From assembly GCF_001661495.1 (NCBI RefSeq), contig NZ_BDDT01000003.1, positions 397,507-461,506 on the forward strand: a stretch of 64,000 nt of DNA. The letters run 5' to 3'. The first letter of the stretch is position 1. Every line of letters starts with the position of its first letter. The stretch is from Pseudoalteromonas prydzensis (GTDB lineage Bacteria > Pseudomonadota > Gammaproteobacteria > Enterobacterales > Alteromonadaceae). The translations under genes were made by a program, and so were the position numbers. Below the pieces are notes generated by a model. It had not been told where the DNA came from. It searched no databases and saw nothing but the letters and a program-made list of their open reading frames with translations. Positions 30,661 through 38,619 of this stretch are shown here, piece after piece.

Positions 30661-30681
30661 AGCGGGCCTTAAGCCCGCTTT
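30661..30681 (+). terminator. Intercistronic hairpin between nrdA and nrdB
   Basis: AGCGGGC / GCCCGCT with a 5-base loop, then only TTGTCC. Without a proper T-run it is more likely an attenuating or mRNA-stabilising hairpin that sets the NrdA:NrdB ratio than a full terminator. Confidence 0.5.
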
Positions 30682-30707
30682 GTCCTGTTCGTTTTTTGAG
30701 TGATCTT

Positions 30708-31838
30708 ATGTCTTATACTACTTTTAGCCGAAACCATAACAACCAATTACAAGAACCGATGTTTTTCGGCCAAACCGTTAACGTATCGCGTTATGATCAA
30801 CAGAAGTACCCTATTTTTGAAAAGTTAATTGAAAAGCAATTGTCGTTCTTTTGGCGCCCTGAAGAAGTTGATGTAAGCAAAGACCGCTTAGACTTCCAAG
30901 CGTTGCCAGATCACGAAAAGCATATCTTTTTAAGTAACTTAAAATATCAAACATTACTTGATAGTGTGCAAGGACGTTCACCGAATGTGGCATTATTGCC
31001 AATCGTATCAATTCCTGAGCTTGAAACTTGGATTGAGACCTGGGCGTTTAGTGAAACGATTCATAGTCGCTCGTACACGCATATCATTCGTAATGTAACG
31101 CAATCACCTGAACTTATTTTTGATGATATCGTGAGTAACGACAAGATCAGCGAACGTGCTGATGCCGTCACTAAATATTACGATGAATTAATCAATAAAG
31201 TTGCCGTGTATAACTTGTACGGTGAAGGCAAGCATACTCTTAACGGTGAAACGGTTCATATCAGCTTATTTGAACTTAAAAAGCTGTTATACCTTGCCAT
31301 GATGTCAGTCAACATTCTTGAAGCCATCCGCTTTTATGTTAGCTTCGCCTGTTCATTTGCATTTGCAGAGCGTGAATTAATGGAAGGCAACGCAAAAATC
31401 ATCAAGCTGATCGCCCGTGATGAAGCCCTTCACCTATCAGGCACACAGCACATTCTCAACATTATGCAAGATGGTAAAGACGATCCAGAAATGGCGATCG
31501 TTGCGGCGCAATGTCGTGAAGAAGCAATCAAAATGTTTGTCGATGCCGCTGAGCAAGAAAAAGAATGGGCTGAATACTTGTTTAAAGATGGTTCAATGAT
31601 TGGCTTAAACAAAGATATTTTGTGTCAATACGTTGAGTACATTACTAATGCACGTATGAGTGCGGTAGGCTTACCAACGCAATTCAAAACCAGCAGTAAC
31701 CCTATTCCATGGATCAACTCATGGTTAGTATCTGACAATGTACAAGTTGCGCCTCAAGAAGCTGAGATCAGCTCTTACCTTGTTGGTCAAATTGATTCGC
31801 AAGTTGATGCTGCTGACTTTGGTGACTTTGATCTCTAA
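30708..31838 (+). CDS. nrdB: Class Ia ribonucleoside-diphosphate reductase, beta subunit
   Basis: 376 residues from ATG 30708, identical in length to E. coli NrdB; a TTG four codons upstream is not needed. [21 protein letters not shown] at the N-terminus, [18 protein letters not shown] (iron ligands) and [15 protein letters not shown] (second Glu/His pair) are all present. It houses the di-iron tyrosyl-radical cofactor. yfaE overlaps it by one base. Confidence 0.97.
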   Translation: MSYTTFSRNHNNQLQEPMFFGQTVNVSRYDQQKYPIFEKLIEKQLSFFWRPEEVDVSKDRLDFQALPDHEKHIFLSNLKYQTLLDSVQGRSPNVALLPIVSIPELETWIETWAFSETIHSRSYTHIIRNVTQSPELIFDDIVSNDKISERADAVTKYYDELINKVAVYNLYGEGKHTLNGETVHISLFELKKLLYLAMMSVNILEAIRFYVSFACSFAFAERELMEGNAKIIKLIARDEALHLSGTQHILNIMQDGKDDPEMAIVAAQCREEAIKMFVDAAEQEKEWAEYLFKDGSMIGLNKDILCQYVEYITNARMSAVGLPTQFKTSSNPIPWINSWLVSDNVQVAPQEAEISSYLVGQIDSQVDAADFGDFDL

Positions 31839-32110
31839 TGAGCACCAACAAGACTGCAAAGGTTCACTTTGCAGATAACAGCCAGTGTGTGGAATTTAAC
31901 ACTGGCTGCCATTCCCTCTTAGACTGCCTTGAACAACAGCAATATGATATCCCTTTTCAATGCCGAGAAGGCTACTGTGGTGCGTGCCGTGCAACACTTA
32001 GCGAAGGGAAAGTGATTTATAATGAAGAGCCGCTTGCATTTGTGCGTGATGGAGAAGTGCTACTGTGCTGCTGCAAACCCGATGGCGATATTACACTGAG
32101 CTTTAAATAA
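31838..32110 (+). CDS. yfaE: 2Fe-2S ferredoxin-like protein YfaE
   Basis: 90 residues with the plant-type ferredoxin motif CREGYCGACRATL and a distal CCC near residue 78. In E. coli YfaE maintains the di-iron cofactor of NrdB. The start overlaps the nrdB stop (TAATG), so the two are made together. Confidence 0.92.
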   Translation: MSTNKTAKVHFADNSQCVEFNTGCHSLLDCLEQQQYDIPFQCREGYCGACRATLSEGKVIYNEEPLAFVRDGEVLLCCCKPDGDITLSFK

Positions 32111-32139
32111 ACCCACTAGAATATTTAAATCGATTGCTA

Positions 32140-32667
32140 TTAGTGCCACTCAAATTGTTTGGTTGCATAGCAATGTACTTTATCACTGATCATTAAACTA
32201 CTCTCATCGATAATGACATCCCAATTTAAACTGCGCGTTAAATCCATTTGAATATCATCAACAAACTGCTGATCAATTTCGATAATATGGCTATTTGCAA
32301 ATAACTTTAAGCGTGCCTCTGACTCAATTAGCCACTGACTATTACTAATCGTTAGGACTAATAATTCGTCAACTTGCTTCGCTATTTTTAGCAGTTGATC
32401 AAGATTAGGCTGATCCACACTTAACCACGTTTTATAATGCTCATCCAGTGCTTGGATACCGACATCTGGTTGCAGTCTATCAGAGAGTTTATTTAGCACC
32501 GCATGGCGGTCGTAAGATAAAAGGCAATACCCTACTAGTTTTAAAACAAAATGCTCGAGCGTTTCGTTTTTTGTTAAAGCGGTGGTAAATACCTCTTGAT
32601 GATTACGCTGCTGACGCAAATCTGCAATGCTAAATCGAGCTTTAAAGATCCGGGCTTTATCAGACAT
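32140..32667 (-). CDS. YaeQ family protein
   Basis: 175 residues from ATG 32667. ARIFKARFSIADLRQQRNHQ and ETLEHFVLKLVGYCLL correspond to the YaeQ N-terminus, a PD-(D/E)XK nuclease-like fold. YaeQ once was linked to RfaH-like suppression, but the role is uncertain. The gene converges on nrdAB-yfaE. The family is moderately certain because the sequence is divergent. Confidence 0.7.
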   Translation of the reverse strand: MSDKARIFKARFSIADLRQQRNHQEVFTTALTKNETLEHFVLKLVGYCLLSYDRHAVLNKLSDRLQPDVGIQALDEHYKTWLSVDQPNLDQLLKIAKQVDELLVLTISNSQWLIESEARLKLFANSHIIEIDQQFVDDIQMDLTRSLNWDVIIDESSLMISDKVHCYATKQFEWH

Positions 32668-32775
32668 AACATTCACCAAACTAGTGATTATTTCTACTTC
32701 AGTATAGCGCTTACTAATGAAAATGTGTTTATTTTAAAGTTATGGTATAACATTATTGATCGGCACAAATGATGG

Positions 32776-32792
32776 TGTTATATTATATCACA
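32776..32792. promoter_or_regulatory. Zur-type operator before the His-rich receptor gene
   Basis: TGTTATAT-T-ATATCACA, 8-bp arms with one mismatch. It is close to the gammaproteobacterial Zur box (TGTTATAATATAACA-like), such as the E. coli znu site. It lies 26 bases before the start codon of a receptor with His-rich loops, so repression under zinc sufficiency is likely. Confidence 0.7.
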
Positions 32793-32817
32793 ACATAATA
32801 ACCACGATGTAGTAACC

Positions 32818-35211
32818 ATGATCCGACATTCTTTAGTATCCACTGCAATTATCACTGCTTTAAGTTCTTTTTCTGCTCATGCCGCGGTTGTAACAGGCCA
32901 AGTTTTAGATGACAAAAATCAACCGATCAGCCAAGCCGAAGTCCATGTACACGGTAAAGCTCAAACAATAAAAACTGATAACAACGGCCAGTTTAGTATT
33001 AATATAGACGCTAATAGTCAGCTACATATTAGTAAAGATAATTATGTTGATGCCCGTATTGCTGTCAATGAAGCAAGCCCAGCATTACAGGTTACCCTTA
33101 TTCCAACCTCTGTTGAAACGGTGGTAGTATACGCCTCTGCCCTGCATAAAAATAGTTTAGAAATGATTTCACCAGTGAGCGTTCTCAGTGGTGATGAACT
33201 ACGAAATAAAGCAAAACCAACATTAGGCGAAACTTTAAAAGGTCTACCAGGCGTTAATGCCAGCTATTTTGGCCCTGTTTCTTCGAGCCCTATAATCCGA
33301 GGCTTAGATGGCCCCCGCGTGAAAATCACTCAAAATGGTTTAGACAGCAGCGATGCATCTAGAATTGGCCCAGATCACGCCACTTCTAATGACAGCCTAG
33401 CTGCTGAACAGATTGAAGTCCTACGTGGTCCTGCGACTTTACTTTATGGCTCTGGTGCAATCGGCGGTGTTGTTAATGTGGTTGATAACCGTATTCCAAC
33501 TGATAACATCGAACAACTAACTGGCGCAGTTGAATACAGCCACGATACAGTATCAAACGCCAACACCTATGCTGCCAAGCTTGAAACAGGTCATAACAAC
33601 TTTAATTTTCATTTTGATGGCACTAAACGCACTGGTGATGACTACCAAACTCCGCGTTTTAACTTACCTGAGGAAGAGCACGAAGATCATGAAGGCCATG
33701 ACGAAGAAGAGCATGAAACAGCGACGTCTGTTAAAAATACCTTTATTGATAGCCAAACCGTAAACTTTGGTACTAGCTATGTAGGCGAACATTTAACGTT
33801 AGGCGTCTCTTATGGTCGTATAGAAACAGATTACGGTATTCCAGCCCATAGCCATGAACACGGGCATGAACATGAGCACGAACATGCCCATGAAGAAGGT
33901 GAAGAAGAAGCTGTTTATGCGCGCGTAGAGCAAGATCGTTGGCAAGGCCTAATGAGCTATGCGTTACATAACAATTGGATTGAAACCATTAATTTACGTC
34001 TTGGTTATACTGACTATCGCCATGCTGAAATTGAAGATGGCGCGATTGGTACAATCTTTAGTAATGAAACCACTGAAGCACGTTTTAATGTTGAGCATAA
34101 ACTGGGGAACTGGCATGGGATGGCGGGCTACCACTTTAGCGAGTCTAATTATGATGCTGATGGTGAAGAAGCCTTTACACCTGCAAGTAAAACCACGACT
34201 AATGCATTGTTTATTTTAGAAGAGCAACAGTTTGGCGACGTAACTGTGGAACTTGGTGCTCGTTTAGAAGATTATAATATTGATAGTAACGTCGATACTT
34301 CAGCGCATGACCATGACCATGAGCATGAAGAGCATGCTGATGAGCACGGAAATGAGCTAACGGCTTACAGTAAAAGTTTTACTAACCTAAGCGCTTCAGC
34401 TGGCGCAATTTGGCAATATACGCCAGGTCAAAGCGTGTCTCTTAGCGTGTCACATTCTGAGCGTGCTCCATTATCTGCAGAGCTACTTTCAAATGGTGTG
34501 CATATTGCGACTGGCACCTATGAACTAGGTTTAGGCTACGTGATAGAAGACGGTGAAATTCACTTTGAACCAGAAAATATCAAACAAGAAACATCAACCA
34601 ATATTGATTTTGGCTTTAGACGCTTTAGCGGTGATTTTGGTTATACCGTTAACTTTTTCTATAACGACATTGAAAACTTTTACTATCAGCAAAACACAGG
34701 GTTAATCTTTGATGAAGAGCACGGCCTTGAAACAGCAGAGCCTGGCCACGATGATGGCATGGCGGTTTATCAATTTGTTAGTAAAGATGCAAAATTATAC
34801 GGGATTGAGTTTGACGCACATTATCAACTTAACGCCAATGCCATGGTTAAACTATTTGGTGATTCAACAACCGCGAAACTTGCTGATGACGAAGGTAATT
34901 TGCCGCGTATTCCAGCGAACAAATTAGGCTCTGAATTACAATATACTATTAGTGATTGGCAATTTAGCTTAACGGGCACTCACTACTTTGAACAAAATGA
35001 CATCACTGCCTATGAAACCGCAACTGACGGTTACACATTATTTGATGCACAAGCAAATTATCAATTAACTGTTGGCCCTGTCGATACGCAGTTTTATATC
35101 AACATTGATAACATCACCGATGAATTAGGTTTTGTACACAGTTCCTTCATTAAAGATCAAGCGCCATTACCAGGGCGAAACTTTAGACTCGGTGTTCGTG
35201 GTTACTTTTAA
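32818..35211 (+). CDS. TonB-dependent receptor, probable zinc uptake (ZnuD-like)
   Basis: 797 residues. A signal peptide ends near SAHA; a carboxypeptidase-like domain (VTGQVLDDKNQPISQAEVHV) follows, then a plug (LGETLKGLPGVNASYFGP, PIIRGLDGPRVKITQNG, IEVLRGPATLLYGSGAIGGVVNV) and a 22-strand barrel ending in GYF. Loops at about residues 280-300, 344-362 and 496-511 are packed with His, Glu and Asp (HEHGHEHEHEHAHE), as in zinc receptors such as ZnuD. With the Zur-type box upstream this supports outer-membrane zinc import. Confidence 0.88.
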   Translation: MIRHSLVSTAIITALSSFSAHAAVVTGQVLDDKNQPISQAEVHVHGKAQTIKTDNNGQFSINIDANSQLHISKDNYVDARIAVNEASPALQVTLIPTSVETVVVYASALHKNSLEMISPVSVLSGDELRNKAKPTLGETLKGLPGVNASYFGPVSSSPIIRGLDGPRVKITQNGLDSSDASRIGPDHATSNDSLAAEQIEVLRGPATLLYGSGAIGGVVNVVDNRIPTDNIEQLTGAVEYSHDTVSNANTYAAKLETGHNNFNFHFDGTKRTGDDYQTPRFNLPEEEHEDHEGHDEEEHETATSVKNTFIDSQTVNFGTSYVGEHLTLGVSYGRIETDYGIPAHSHEHGHEHEHEHAHEEGEEEAVYARVEQDRWQGLMSYALHNNWIETINLRLGYTDYRHAEIEDGAIGTIFSNETTEARFNVEHKLGNWHGMAGYHFSESNYDADGEEAFTPASKTTTNALFILEEQQFGDVTVELGARLEDYNIDSNVDTSAHDHDHEHEEHADEHGNELTAYSKSFTNLSASAGAIWQYTPGQSVSLSVSHSERAPLSAELLSNGVHIATGTYELGLGYVIEDGEIHFEPENIKQETSTNIDFGFRRFSGDFGYTVNFFYNDIENFYYQQNTGLIFDEEHGLETAEPGHDDGMAVYQFVSKDAKLYGIEFDAHYQLNANAMVKLFGDSTTAKLADDEGNLPRIPANKLGSELQYTISDWQFSLTGTHYFEQNDITAYETATDGYTLFDAQANYQLTVGPVDTQFYINIDNITDELGFVHSSFIKDQAPLPGRNFRLGVRGYF

Positions 35212-35231
35212 TTTACCGTAACACAAGTATA

Positions 35232-35268
35232 AAAAAAGCCACCTTAATCATCTTAAGGTGGCTTTTTT
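35232..35268. terminator. Bidirectional terminator between the receptor gene and the FKBP gene
   Basis: AAAAGCCACCTTAA / TTAAGGTGGCTTTT, a 14-bp stem with a 5-base loop and A/T runs on both sides. Confidence 0.85.
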
Positions 35269-35292
35269 ATTTACTTAAAAAGTAAATAACTA

Positions 35293-35910
35293 TTAAAGAA
35301 TAGCGTGTAACTCAACATCAAATACAAGCGTCGAGAAAGGTGCAATCGCAGCACCGGCACCACGTTCACCATAAGCAAGCTCATGAGGAACATAAATACG
35401 CCATTTAGTGCCTACAGGCATCATTTGTAACGCTTCCGTCCAACCTTTGATAACGCCACCGACTGGGAATTCAGCAGGCTGGCCGCGCTCATAAGAGCTA
35501 TCAAAAACAGTACCGTTGATAAGTGTACCGTGATAATCAACGCGAACTGTAGACTCTGCAGTTGGCTTTTCGCCTTCACCTGTTGCAAGTACTTCGTACT
35601 GAAGACCAGACTCAGTAACCGTTATTTCAGCACGCTTTGCATTTTCTTCTAAGAATGCAATACCTTCAGCGGCTAGTACTTTAGCTTCTTCTTCACGACG
35701 AGCTTGAATTTCAGTATTGATTTTTTCGAAAGCCGCTTGGATCTCAGGGATCTCAACTTGGAAATCACCACCTGTGTAAGCATCTTTCATGCCTGCAAAT
35801 ACTGAATTTAAGTTTAAACCTTCGAATGGATTTGCTTTAAGTTGCTCACCCATTTGTAAGCCAATACCGTAACTTGCTTTTTCAGCATCTGTAGTAAAAT
35901 TATCTGACAT
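35293..35910 (-). CDS. fklB: FKBP-type peptidyl-prolyl cis-trans isomerase, FklB-like
   Basis: 205 residues from ATG 35910 (MSDNFTTDAEKASYGIGLQMGEQL). An N-terminal helical dimerisation domain (to about 95) is followed by the FKBP domain: VRVDYHGTLINGTVFDSSYERGQPAEFPVGGVIKGW-type motif, then WRIYVPHELAYGERGAG. No signal peptide is present, so it is cytoplasmic like FklB rather than periplasmic FkpA. It catalyses prolyl isomerisation during folding. Confidence 0.9.
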   Translation of the reverse strand: MSDNFTTDAEKASYGIGLQMGEQLKANPFEGLNLNSVFAGMKDAYTGGDFQVEIPEIQAAFEKINTEIQARREEEAKVLAAEGIAFLEENAKRAEITVTESGLQYEVLATGEGEKPTAESTVRVDYHGTLINGTVFDSSYERGQPAEFPVGGVIKGWTEALQMMPVGTKWRIYVPHELAYGERGAGAAIAPFSTLVFDVELHAIL

Positions 35911-35983
35911 AATGTGTTTCACGTTTTGTTTATACCAACCTTAAAAGCGTTGGTATCAGTTAAAAGACGCGCCTATGCTATCA

Positions 35984-36006
35984 TAAAAAAAAGCCCTTTT
36001 GGGCTT
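35984..36006 (-). terminator. Terminator of the 128-residue membrane protein gene
   Basis: On the minus strand AAGCCC / GGGCTT with an AAAA loop and eight T residues. Confidence 0.8.
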
Positions 36007-36014
36007 CTTTAGGA

Positions 36015-36401
36015 TTAGTTTTTAAGGAGTTTTCCCTTAATAAAGCGCATCGCGAAAGTAAATACCGGCAAGCTGATTAAAATACCAGCGAGTAATGGCC
36101 GACTCAGTAATGCGTGCGAACCAACGAGTATCAAAGGAACTACTAATAAGCCAAATACGCCGATATAAATTGCTGCTATTTCAGGCCAATGTTTATCGTA
36201 TTTGGTGATCAAATGGGCAGATAAAATATTAAATCCTAAGCAATACGCCGTTGCAGTCACTAATACCTGCTCAGGTTGTGAATCAATAGCCATCTTAACC
36301 AGTAAATTGATTGCACTGTGATAACAGTAGCCAAATACACTCCATAACAACACATGTTTGAGTACTCGCTGAGTTGTACTTAATTGGTTTTGTTCTGTCA
36401 T
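36015..36401 (-). CDS. Membrane protein of unknown function, four helices
   Basis: 128 residues with about four transmembrane segments (VLLWSVFGYCYHSAINLLV, LVTATAYCLGFNILSAHLI, IAAIYIGVFGLLVVPLILVG, LLAGILISLPVFTFAMRF) and a short basic C-terminus. No family recognised. It stands alone between terminators, downstream of tRNA-Ser on the same strand. Confidence 0.6.
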   Translation of the reverse strand: MTEQNQLSTTQRVLKHVLLWSVFGYCYHSAINLLVKMAIDSQPEQVLVTATAYCLGFNILSAHLITKYDKHWPEIAAIYIGVFGLLVVPLILVGSHALLSRPLLAGILISLPVFTFAMRFIKGKLLKN

Positions 36402-36417
36402 AGTAAACTCCAGATAG

Positions 36418-36445
36418 CAAAAAGCCGCCCATAAGGCGGCTTTTT
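36418..36445 (-). terminator. Terminator of the tRNA-Ser gene
   Basis: AAAAAGCCGCC / GGCGGCTTTTT stem with a 5-base loop, directly after the tRNA on the minus strand. Confidence 0.85.
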
Positions 36446-36450
36446 AAATA

Positions 36451-36541
36451 TGGTGGAGAGATAGGGATTTGAACCCTAGATGGGCTACAAACCCATGCCG
36501 GTTTTCAAGACCGGTGCATTCGACCACTCTGCCATCTCTCC
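36451..36541 (-). tRNA. tRNA-Ser (anticodon TGA)
   Basis: On the minus strand GGAGAGAT pairs with ATCTCTCC to close the acceptor stem, with encoded CCA. The anticodon arm is CCGGT-CTTGAAA-ACCGG with anticodon TGA. The long variable arm (ATGGGTTTGTAGCCCAT) is typical of serine tRNAs, and GGTTCAAATCC is the T loop. Total about 91 bases including CCA. The tRNA reads UCA and related serine codons. The discriminator is A rather than the more usual G. Confidence 0.95.
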
Positions 36542-36642
36542 GTACGGCGCGGATAATAGGGGTTACTCGCCTTGTTGTAAAGCCCTAAAAGTAAAAAATT
36601 AAAATTAATTGCAGCGATAACTCTATAAAGGCTAAAAATAAC

Positions 36643-37020
36643 TCAATAATACTGTTTTGGGCGCTTTGCGATCCACGAACATAATAAACACACTAACAAG
36701 CTAAAAGTCACAAAACTTAAACCTTGAAATATTAAGTCATAACGATTGAGATCATCACTTGGCACTAAAACCAATATAAAGGCAGGCAAAATACTCAGCA
36801 CTAATACATAAAAGCACACTTTGAATGCTCTACCAAAATCAAATCGTCTGGTACGTTGCATCCACCATGCTAATATAACGACGATACCTATTGATGACAT
36901 TGCGATTAGATGAGGAGTATGCGTACTAAATGCGGTGTATAGAGTGATTACAGCACCTACAAAACCCCATAAAGACCAAGTAAGCCATTTTTCTTTTTCA
37001 CGTAAAAATAAATTTCCCAT
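36643..37020 (-). CDS. Membrane protein of unknown function
   Basis: 125 residues from ATG 37020 (MGNLFLREKEKWLTW); a longer frame begins at 37062 without a better start. Four hydrophobic segments (WSLWGFVGAVITLYTAF, LIAMSSIGIVVILAWWM, FKVCFYVLVLSILPAFILVLV, GLSFVTFSLLVCLLCSWIA), and the C-terminus is KRPKQYY. No family recognised; monocistronic by appearance. Confidence 0.6.
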   Translation of the reverse strand: MGNLFLREKEKWLTWSLWGFVGAVITLYTAFSTHTPHLIAMSSIGIVVILAWWMQRTRRFDFGRAFKVCFYVLVLSILPAFILVLVPSDDLNRYDLIFQGLSFVTFSLLVCLLCSWIAKRPKQYY

Positions 37021-37217
37021 TGTTCTCGTCTTTTTTATCGTTATTGTTATAAGACATTCCATACAGTAACAAAAAATAACAGATTAAAAAACAAACCGTC
37101 GAAGAATAATTACTTGCATCCTAGCGCTTCTCACAGCCAACGTTTAGCTAAGCAAAGTTAGCAAAAGCAACCTTAATCTAGTATGACTGTGATAGCGCCA
37201 ACAAGTTCATTTTATAT

Positions 37218-37766
37218 TTATAACACACTAAAAAAGTCGTCTGCCTTATGCCGCGCAGGCTTAGTGCAATCAACAACAGCTGTACCTAGATATAGATAAC
37301 CCACTATTTCGTCTTGCTCAGCAAGCCCGAGCGCCTTTTTTACTGCCGCGCTTTGAGCAAAGTAACCCGTACGCCAGATACCCGCCAACCCTTGTGCAAA
37401 GGCAGCCTGCTGCATTGCAAATACAGCACATCCTGCACTTTGTACTTGTTCAATGCGAGGAACTTTTGGGTGCGCTTGATATTTTGCCACCGCGATAATA
37501 ATCATCGGTGCTCGTTGCGTTAATTCTTTTGCGCGACTAATGGTTTTTTCATCTTGCTGTTCTGCAATAGCACTTTGATAATAAATTTCGCCTAAGCGTT
37601 CCCGCCCTGCCTCTTCTACGATAAAAAATTGCCACGGCGCTAAGCCACCATGATCAGGGACTTTTAATGCGGCTTTTTTAATGTTCTCTAATTGCGCTTG
37701 ATTGGGTCCTGGGAAACTGAGTTTGGGATCAGATTGACGAGTTAATAACAGCTCAATAGCGTCCAT
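37218..37766 (-). CDS. Nitroreductase family protein, YdjA-like
   Basis: 182 residues, the small nitroreductase size. The N-terminus MDAIELLLTRQSDPKLSFPGP matches YdjA (the FMN-binding Arg/Ser region), with DHGGLAPWQFFIVEEAGRERLGEIY next and GIWRTGYFAQSAAVKKALGL near 130. These dimeric FMN enzymes reduce nitro compounds or quinones with NAD(P)H. The physiological substrate is unknown. Confidence 0.85.
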   Translation of the reverse strand: MDAIELLLTRQSDPKLSFPGPNQAQLENIKKAALKVPDHGGLAPWQFFIVEEAGRERLGEIYYQSAIAEQQDEKTISRAKELTQRAPMIIIAVAKYQAHPKVPRIEQVQSAGCAVFAMQQAAFAQGLAGIWRTGYFAQSAAVKKALGLAEQDEIVGYLYLGTAVVDCTKPARHKADDFFSVL

Positions 37767-37831
37767 AGCAATTCTCTACTTGAAAAAAGAAGCTAGCATA
37801 GCATTGTTAGGGATCACTGAGAAAGTTAGAA

Positions 37832-37868
37832 AAGTAGAAAGTTTGCCGCGTCGGCAAACTTTCTACTT
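37832..37868. other. 17-bp perfect inverted repeat
   Basis: Two 17-base arms beginning AAGTAGAAAG (37832-37848) and ending CTTTCTACTT (37852-37868) are perfectly complementary around a CGT loop. It lies between the nitroreductase and DoxX genes, both on the minus strand. There is no clear T-run, so it is not a standard terminator; it may stabilise mRNA ends or be a single intergenic repeat element. Confidence 0.75.
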
Positions 37869-37877
37869 ACGCTTTGG

Positions 37878-38555
37878 TTATTCAATTTTTCGTCGTAACC
37901 AATAATCAACACTGACAAAGCGCCCACCACCGGTGAAAAATAAGCTCAAGAGCATTGCAAAGTAAATTGCTGAAAATTCAATGCCATTATTTAAAATAGA
38001 CGGTTTACCCTTTTCATATAGATAATCTGGGAAACCATGCTCTTCTACAATGCCACGAATTTTCTCAATTCGTTCTTTTACTGCAAGGGAGTTTTCGAGG
38101 CTTTCTTTGGCGCCGGGGACAGCTAACCAATCGAGTACTTGAGCAGCACTGGTATCTGGATCTGTCGGCGCAATCGCAAACCAGCCGTTATGCCAATGTA
38201 CAGACGTTGCAGCAACAACCATAGTAAACATAAGTGGAATACTTACTAGGCGAGTTAATAAACCTAGCAAGAGCAGCCAGCCCCCGAGAAATTCACTCCA
38301 GCCAGCTAAAAAAGCCAGTAAATCAGGAAATGGCAGGCCGAGGCCCCAATCTGGGTTGCCAAACCAAGCAACCACATCAGGTGAAGCTAAAAAAAATTCA
38401 AAAAAGCCATTAACGTCACCACTGATATTTAGCTTGTTATAACCCGCAATGATCATAACGGGCGCGAGTATGAGTCTAAATAACAAAGCTGGGATACCAT
38501 CAAGCAAAGCTATTTTTTGTAGGAACGTTTTATAGAGTGTGAGTAATGTATTCAT
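37878..38555 (-). CDS. DoxX family membrane protein
   Basis: 225 residues. LFRLILAPVMIIAGYNKLN and FLAGWSEFLGGWLLLLGLLTRLVSIPLMFTMVVAATSVH are the characteristic DoxX four-helix pattern, with a longer loop and a last helix (FSAIYFAMLLSLFFTGGGRFVSVDYW). DoxX-like proteins are inner-membrane proteins linked to quinone or redox functions. The direct neighbour is a dienoyl-CoA reductase gene; whether they work together is not known. Confidence 0.8.
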   Translation of the reverse strand: MNTLLTLYKTFLQKIALLDGIPALLFRLILAPVMIIAGYNKLNISGDVNGFFEFFLASPDVVAWFGNPDWGLGLPFPDLLAFLAGWSEFLGGWLLLLGLLTRLVSIPLMFTMVVAATSVHWHNGWFAIAPTDPDTSAAQVLDWLAVPGAKESLENSLAVKERIEKIRGIVEEHGFPDYLYEKGKPSILNNGIEFSAIYFAMLLSLFFTGGGRFVSVDYWLRRKIE

Positions 38556-38619
38556 CGTAGCAGTCTAGTCTCTTTAAATATATTAAACAAAGACCGCTAC
38601 GATTGAAAGTTTATTTCAG

